Positions 57,350-64,000 of a DNA stretch of 64,000 bases are shown one piece after another. Origin of the DNA: Talinum fruticosum (taxonomy: Eukaryota; Streptophyta; Magnoliopsida; Caryophyllales; Talinaceae); NCBI GenBank assembly GCA_021018815.1, contig JAITYX010000032.1, positions 310,001 to 374,000 of the forward strand, in the 5' to 3' direction. Position numbers and translations under genes: made by a program. The notes beneath the pieces are model-generated. The model was not told where the DNA came from. It saw nothing but the letters and a program-made list of their open reading frames with translations, and searched no databases. Numbering within the stretch: position 1 is the stretch's first letter; every line of letters begins with the position of its first letter.

Positions 57350-58640
57350 TATTTTGGCAAGAAGATCAAGTGTCATCTAACCCATGTACTAAGTTAGGCT
57401 GAGGCTCCATTATAAATGTTAATTCACATTGGATGTAATAGTCCTTTCTGTAAAAATCATAAAACTAACAATTCAAGGCTTGTTAGCGTCACATCATTAG
57501 CATAATAAATTATCTTACAAAAACTTAGTTAATGTAAGAAGTACTGTTAGTTTAACTGATAATAACTTCAGGTATATAAAATATGTTATGTTCTGATAAA
57601 AGTGATAACAGTTGATGAGATTAAGAAAATAGTATCTTTCTAGTCACCGGGGCTAAGCCATTACTGTTCTTCGTCGGACTCGAAGTTTCACAAGCGAACT
57701 CTAGAGGCTCGAGTTCGTGTAGTTCAATGGAGCAACAGAGCTAGGAGGTCCAAAGGCCTTATCATCCCTTACAACACTGGGATAATTTGGTATATATGAA
57801 CTTTTTTCATTCCTTTAAAGAAAAAAAAGAAAAAGAATCTGCAATAATATATATAATATGATATGAGAGAGAGGTGTAAAACTAGCTCGAGAAAAAGGCT
57901 CAAAGTGGCTACAAGTCAAGCTGCACTGACGCAAGAATTACCCCTTTTGGTCACATTTTAGTTACTTATAGGAATTATTTCTCCTACATATTATCCAAAT
58001 TCATAGCCTTGTCATATGCAAAGTGACAGCACATTGTAGAAAAAAGGTACAATATTTTCCCCGTCTTTTTTTTCTTTTAATCATGGAAAGTGGTATATGC
58101 TATACTCATAACTCTTGCCATAAAATTTTCAAATTTTTCAGGCAAAAATATGAATTTTATTTTCTTAGATAGATTAAGTTATATTCGCAAAACTCCATTG
58201 TATCAATTTTTAAAGTAAAACTTAACTACCCCAACCAACTTGACAAAAAATATTCTAAAAATTTAAAACTTAATTATATATATTAATCGATCAACACTAA
58301 GAGAGAGTATTGCATACATAATATCAGTATACATAAAGACATGTTTTATTAATTTAATATAATTTTAAAGGACGATTCTAAATGGCGTAAAATAGGTCAA
58401 TAGATCACAAAATTTAGAAAAAAATTAGAAAGAAAGACAAGAAGGCACAAGACGGACGGGGAAAAGTGCATTATGAAGTATTAGATATATTCTTCACGAT
58501 TATTATGAAGAGTGAAGATTATCTCCACCCACTTGCTGGTTATGGAAAAGTACTATAAGGTACACTAAATGAATTTAAACATGACAACATACCCATTTTA
58601 CCCTAAAAAGAATTTATCAAACTTTCCATGATCACATAGT

Positions 58641-58642
<2 letters not shown>

Positions 58643-58703
<61 letters not shown>
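58643..58703. repeat. long (AT)n microsatellite
   Basis: About 30 uninterrupted AT units, the longest dinucleotide run in the window. Confidence 0.95.
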
Positions 58704-58709
<6 letters not shown>

Positions 58710-59628
58710 GTTGTTTACTAGCTTTCCAAAGAGATAGAAGGAGGTGATGATGAAGTAGTTCTCAAATGCCAAAAAGTTGGTATAATATCATTTTGGTTGT
58801 TATGTGGCCCCGATGGAATATATGGTTTTCTTATTCACTTTTAAAACCTACTTTTTCAAAGGAAATTTTTTATGTTTCATGATCTAAATGTGTGATTAGT
58901 ATGAGCGCAAAGTAATCTTATATATAGTGTATAATTAAATTTGTATACTATCTACAACATGCATGTTGTAGACATTTCTTTATTGTATTTCTTCGATATA
59001 GGATTTTTGAATAAATACAGTTTATATAATGAAATCTATGAAACAGAAAAAATGAGGGGAAAAACCAAGCATTCAATGAAAAATGTATCAAAGAGCTATG
59101 TTAGATTAGTTATTGTTATTCTTCTTTCAAATTGACAATGTTGGCAGACATAAAACGTGTACAGATACGATTGTTATTGATGTAAATAACTTATATTAGG
59201 TATGTAATTGCATTTAATCATATGTATGTAAATATTATTTTGTATTATACATCTAAATTTCGCACTTTATTATTTACAAAATTATCTTGAGACCGAAAAA
59301 TTTGAAATATGTTTGCATTTATGTAGTAGGATAAAGGATTATTACGACATGGGATGAAAGTAAAGAAGGCTAATATTTCCTCCCCCACATTGGATTAATT
59401 ATTTGATTACCTTTTAAATCAAATGGCACGACAATTATTTAATTTGCTAAATGCAATCATCCTTTTGCTCATGGAAATGACGTAAAGCTAATCACTAAAA
59501 AGCAAGAACGAACTTGCATTTTCATAATTCCATACTGCGTCGGGAAAAAAAGGAAAAGGAAAAAGGGGGAGGGGTATTATGGTAAATTACTCTTACGCTG
59601 TTATGATATTCATTCACGTACCATCATA

Positions 59629-59654
59629 AGCCCAAGCCCTTACCCTAACCCTAA
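59629..59654 (+). promoter_or_regulatory. site II + telo-box promoter module
   Basis: AAGCCCAAGCCC (site II type, TGGGCTT on the other strand) is followed within a few bases by ACCCTAACCCTAA (telo-box). In plants this pair marks promoters of ribosomal-protein, translation and cell-proliferation genes. A CT-rich leader (TGTCTCTCTCTTT) and an ATG at 59725 follow, but no recognisable gene does. Confidence 0.5.
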
Positions 59655-59724
59655 CACAGTAATTAAGCACCTTTTTATTTGTAAATCTCACCTTCATTAT
59701 AATTTGTCTCTCTCTTTATTAGCC

Positions 59725-59898
59725 ATGTCTTCTATAAACAATGAAAATTTTCAAATTGTTATAAATGAGGAGGTGAAAAAAATAGTTACTCATTTTTTAC
59801 TTTTAAAGGATACTTTTACAAAAAATTATTTTCACCTTTATAAAAATAATAAGAAGATTATTTTCACCTTTTGCCTTTTAGATATAAGTAAAGCTTAA
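59725..59898 (+). CDS. small ORF of unknown function behind the site II/telo-box module
   Basis: A 57-residue frame beginning MSSINNENFQIVINEEVKK, AT-rich and Lys/Phe-rich. It is listed only because it follows a recognisable promoter-like module and CT-rich leader. A possible donor (GAG|GTGAAA, near 59773) could make the first 16 codons an exon. No similarity to a known family is seen and it may be noise. Confidence 0.15.
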   Translation: MSSINNENFQIVINEEVKKIVTHFLLLKDTFTKNYFHLYKNNKKIIFTFCLLDISKA

Positions 59899-60808
59899 TT
59901 TTTATTATTGGTTTTGTTATATATCAGACAAATATACCTATTATATTAACCGATTGTAATATATGGTTAATACCTTTTTTCCTCGTTATGTGATGATTTA
60001 TTTGAATTTTGAAATGGAAACACCAATAATCTGATAATGTAAAATACATAATTTTGATAAATCTGTAATCAATTGAAATCCTAGGGATATAATGCAAGAA
60101 TTGAACCATTAACCTATTAAAGTTATAACTCGTGATGGGGTCATTCGGTTTAATTTTGAGTCGGTTTAATTTCAAGTCAAGTTATATTTGGTAAGATTTG
60201 ATTCACTTTTGATTTCAGTTGAAATTGTTTCTGTACAATTGATTTCAATTGATTCATTCAATGTCCTCTTCAATAATCCTATCTTACACAGAAAAATAAC
60301 TTTTTGGAACGTGTTTGGATCGGATTTAGTTTCGTTTGAATCAATTCAGGTTTGGGTGTACTTCAAGGTTAGTTATTTTGAGTGTTAGGTCAAAACTGAA
60401 TTCATTTCATTCGGTTTTGTTCATTTTTATAAGGTGGAGTTAAGATATAGCATGGAGAATGAACAGGCTAGACAAGAAAAATGCATGTGAAGAGTGGAAT
60501 CGTATAAACAAAAATAATGACCCTTTAATTGTCATCCAAAAATATGAATTTTATAATTCATTTTGAAAAATTGTCGTTGGATAGGATGAAACTCTTGTGG
60601 ACAAGCTTTTTCTTCAAATCTAAACCTTTTTTATAAATAATATTTACTGGAACCGAGAGAAATCGAAGCTATATAGGTCTGAGCAAAAGAGGGGAATTGA
60701 ATAATGGACAGAGAGCTTTTGAAAACCATCCATTTTGTCTTGAATTAATGGCAATATAATAATGAATAAGTGAGAGTTAAATGAGGGAAAATAAAGAATG
60801 AAACTTAC

Positions 60809-60847
60809 GAAGTTGGAATTGGAAGAGGAAGAGGAAGAGGATGGCAT
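60809..60847 (-). CDS. possible first coding exon of a minus-strand gene (partial)
   Basis: On the minus strand ATG is followed by 13 codons (MPSSSSSSSNSNF) and then a strong donor, TTC|GTAAGTTTC. The region above it (to about 60970) looks like a leader. No downstream exon could be found, so this is only a weak candidate. An alternative frame from an ATG near 60964 reads through the same bases for about 50 codons. Confidence 0.15.
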
Positions 60848-61549
60848 GGGGCCTTTGATTTGGTGTGTACGGTGAAATCCGAGAAGTCCCAGTGAGAGTG
60901 ATTGGATGTAATTTTAGCACAGATACATAGCTGGGTTTGGGATATGATATGATGATATGCCATTTCTCTGCCTCTTTTGTCCCTTGGATCCCTCCCTTCC
61001 CTATTTTCTACCTTCCTCCACGTTCACTTTCTTTTCCCCCTCCCTTTTTTTCTTTTTCAAATCACAAAAATAAATACATCTTTCTATAAATTATAATATG
61101 ATTATTAGACATACAACACATAGTAAAAAAAAAAAAAAAAAAGTGTTTTCTAATCCAATGTCCGATTCGTTTCCATTCAAGTCATATACTATATTTAGTT
61201 CAATTTTAGGAGATTTTTGGTTCTAATAGTATGGTTTAGTGATTAATATATTGAATTTTTTTGTTTCAACGGGTGTGATTATCGGTTATTAGCGATTATC
61301 TACGTCATAAATTAGTCATGAACTCATGGATGTCAAATTTATTCAAGAAATTTGACCTCATCTTTCAAGTAACGGGAAATAACTGTGATTGAAATTTTAC
61401 ACGAAATACAAAAGGTTTTGAGCAATATTATTTATTATAAAAAATACAGAGTTCTCAATTCCAAAAATATATTTGATTTTAAACCAGATATTTGATGAAT
61501 GAAAAATGACATTATTGGATAATTTAAAGCTATAAGTATTAATAGACTA

Positions 61550-61740
61550 TGGCCCTTTGACAATCAACCGTTAGCTATTGGCTATTAGTTGTTTGTATTG
61601 GTTGTTAACTTGTTTGTATTAACCTTTTGTGTTAGCTGATTGTATTCGCTATTTCAAACAAAAGTGTTTGGTAAACTTTTTTTTTTTAAAGGGAAGTGTT
61701 TGGTAAACTTACCTGTTTTCAATAAAACTGTTTGATAAAA
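61550..61740. mobile_element. MITE-like stretch with GTTTGGTAAACTT repeats
   Basis: Words of the kind found at ends of abundant plant MITEs occur here (GTTAGCTATTGGCTATTAG at the left; GTGTTTGGTAAACTT twice, near 61665 and 61695). The two ends do not pair cleanly and no target-site duplication was found. Confidence 0.25.
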
Positions 61741-63432
61741 GTACTTTTTTACCGATGATTTTTATTAATTGAATATTTGTGATTTTTATTTCTTGATGAT
61801 AAATAAACACATAAATGACCATTTAAATTTGATATTTATTATTAGGTTATATTATTTTGTTTATTGTTTACCCAATTTTTTTTTAGTGCGATAACTAAAT
61901 TATCTAAAAAAATTGACCATTCAAATAGGCGATATTAATATCTAGTGTCGCGAGATTAATAATCCCATTATTATTTATTCAATGAAAATTTGTAGGTCAA
62001 ATAATAATTTTACTAAGCTCATTCTTAATATTATTCCCAACTAAATTAGGTCATCAACTAGCATAATATGTAAATTTTGTGACTAATGATCAAATTATGT
62101 ATTTTTATAAATTTCTATACTAGTCAAAATGGATGACAAAAGCAAGACCAAACTTAGACAAAATTATTATTTAGACATAATTACTATTAATGGGCTTTAA
62201 TGGAAGATGATAATTAATGTAATTATGATAAAATTTTGGTCATTAAAGTCATTTAACAAGTAAGGTTCAAAAAACTATTCTAAAAAGTTAAATTGATGGA
62301 TTCTCCAACCTAAATAAATAACTATGATCATAATTAGAAAATGGATTATCTTAGGCCCTTTAACATATAAATTCAAGGAGCTTAAGACAAAAGGAAAACT
62401 ATTTTGATTAAGACTCATGTCATTAACCACTATTTAATACATTAATATCAAGGGCATTGGAAAAAAACAAAGTGTAAACCAAGTTGAAGAAAGAATCCTA
62501 AAGCTATCTTTTCATTGCTTTTTTTTTTTTTTTTCTAAATTTTCGTAAGTGTAAAGTTTCGATTAATAAATTTATGTACGTATCAATTTGGTTATGACAA
62601 ATTAGGTTTACATTATCTAGTTATGTGACCAATTTCAATTCGGACAATTGAATAACTAGGTTGATTTTAAGTATAATTTACGTAAAATTTAAGTCATTTT
62701 ATTTTCATTCACTTTTGTAGTATAACTATTTACGTTAATTGGATAAGAAAGTCTACTATACGTTATCAAAATCAACAAAAAGAAACCATTGTCAAACATA
62801 ATCAAGATTAATCGGCAATTAATCTCATCTAAAACACTATTATCGAACGCTCTTTAAAGTGAATTTACGAGACACATATCAAACAAATTTTCATTAAAAG
62901 CAAATATATGCTCAGAAAGAGTTCTACTTTTTATGGATGGATAATAACCGACAATAATTGTGGATGAAGGAAGGAGCAGGAAATACAGAGAGAAGGCAGG
63001 GAAGCAAAATTTAATGGGGAAGATGGGGAATTTACAGGCACGTAGTCATGAGAATGAAAGTACCAAAAACATCAAAGAAAGAAACAAAGGATGGGATATT
63101 TTGCACTGAGCTGAGAGAGAGAGAGCATCGATGAGAATCATCCATCAGAAAATAAAGAGATTATATGCTTCCAGAAATTAGAGATGGATGAGACACATCC
63201 TTCTCCTTCTCCTCCACCCTGTCCTTTCTTTATTTTCACTGTCGGTTGCCTATCGAATTTCATTCATACTCTTCCAACAATTTATTGAACTTTCCTCTAA
63301 ATTTTCGGACATTTCATTTATAGTGTAAGATTTTTTAAATTTATGTTTCAAATTCAATACAAGTCGTTATTCGTGTGAAAATGATTTAATATCGAATTAC
63401 TTTTTACTTATATGCTTATATATTAGTACTAC

Positions 63433-63463
<31 letters not shown>
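63433..63463. repeat. (AT)n microsatellite
   Basis: About 15 AT units. Confidence 0.95.
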
Positions 63464-63466
<3 letters not shown>

Positions 63467-64000
63467 TTTTAAGTATTTTTTTGAATAGTGGAAATAAACT
63501 TTTTTTCCGAATACAAAAATATATAGCTAATGGCCAATCAATGTCGAGTTGCTACTTTTTGGTCTTATTTAGGATCAGATATATTATTATCTAGAAATTT
63601 TTGTATCAAATACGATCCATCATCATAATAAATCCACTATTTCATCGATGATACTCACAAATTAAACTCAAGTTCATGGAAGCTAATAGAGTTTTAGAGT
63701 AGATGGTTCATTGTAACCAACTACTTGCTCAATACCCACGATACTAGAATCCATGGATGCACATTCTTTTCAATAGTTAATGATGATAGAGTGCGAGGAC
63801 CTTTGTTGGAAGTGAGTAAAGGAAAAGAAAAGAAGCAAAAAAGGGTGAGGCATAGCAAAAGGCAAAGAGGAAAAGAATTTTCCATAAACTCAAGAAATAT
63901 AAGGAATACATGAGTGTCTCAGTTAGTGATTGTATTCATGGGCGAAAAGGGATGAGTTCATTGGCATCATGCTCGTGCTAGAAACCTAAAGGGATTTGAG

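Larger units (their letters stand above)
53059..64000. other. 10.9-kb gene-poor region
   Basis: No multi-exon gene was recognised. The region contains GA and AT microsatellites, degenerate repeat-like stretches rich in TTCGGTTT/CCGAATT words (about 56600-56870 and 60120-60420), a TTTGGTAAA-type MITE-like stretch (about 61550-61740), an orphan site II/telo-box promoter (59629-59654) and a possible minus-strand first exon (60809-60847). All short open frames lack known domains. Confidence 0.55.

Noticed and set aside
57690..57760. tRNA-like words (TAGTTCAATGGAGCAAC) near 57.72 kb
   Set aside because: No matching acceptor stem or T-arm with proper spacing was found.

Overview
The window is nuclear DNA from a flowering plant, most likely a eudicot. 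The genes have short exons split by AT-rich GT-AG introns. Two families are plant-specific (an OVATE protein and a plastid fibrillin), a small patch of plastid DNA is embedded, and the intergenic DNA is full of microsatellites and small non-autonomous transposons. The species cannot be named from the sequence alone.

Six protein genes are supported. In order: a plastid fibrillin/PAP gene (2763-4868, +, 3 exons); an intronless OVATE family repressor (5873-6658, -); the catalytic beta subunit of pyrophosphate-dependent phosphofructokinase (8650-15323, +, 16 exons, one GC-AG intron); a serine/arginine-rich plant protein of unknown function, read through two apparent frameshifts (23850-24870, +); a mitochondrial-type AAA ATPase (28821-46592, +, 14 exons, with one 10.2-kb intron); and a SEP+UBX protein of the PUX3/PUX4 type, a CDC48 cofactor (48239-53058, +, 4 exons). 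They are separate housekeeping or developmental loci, not a pathway cluster. The AAA ATPase and PUX genes sit head to tail 1.6 kb apart.

The most striking structure is inside the AAA ATPase gene. Its 10.2-kb intron holds about 19 copies of a ~325-bp tandem repeat, organised as a four-monomer higher-order repeat of ~1.255 kb. The array lies exactly between two directly repeated ~0.5-kb transposon copies whose 8-bp flanks are swapped: AGTCATCC is on the two outer sides and TACTACTT/C on the two inner sides. That is the layout expected if a circle carrying repeat array plus transposon integrated by one crossover into a resident transposon. The same satellite, in about five copies and the opposite orientation, lies in the first intron of the neighbouring PUX gene, so the two pre-mRNAs would carry complementary repeats.

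Three genes need one extra base, always in a mononucleotide run of 4-6 bases, to keep a conserved reading frame (five sites). The shared direction and context point to consensus errors in the assembly more than to gene death.

The long gene-poor stretches (1-2640, 15324-23580, 24871-28800, 53059-64000) hold mostly AT-rich DNA, microsatellites, small MITE/SINE elements, a chimeric plastid-derived patch near 27.7 kb and an orphan growth-gene-like promoter near 59.6 kb.
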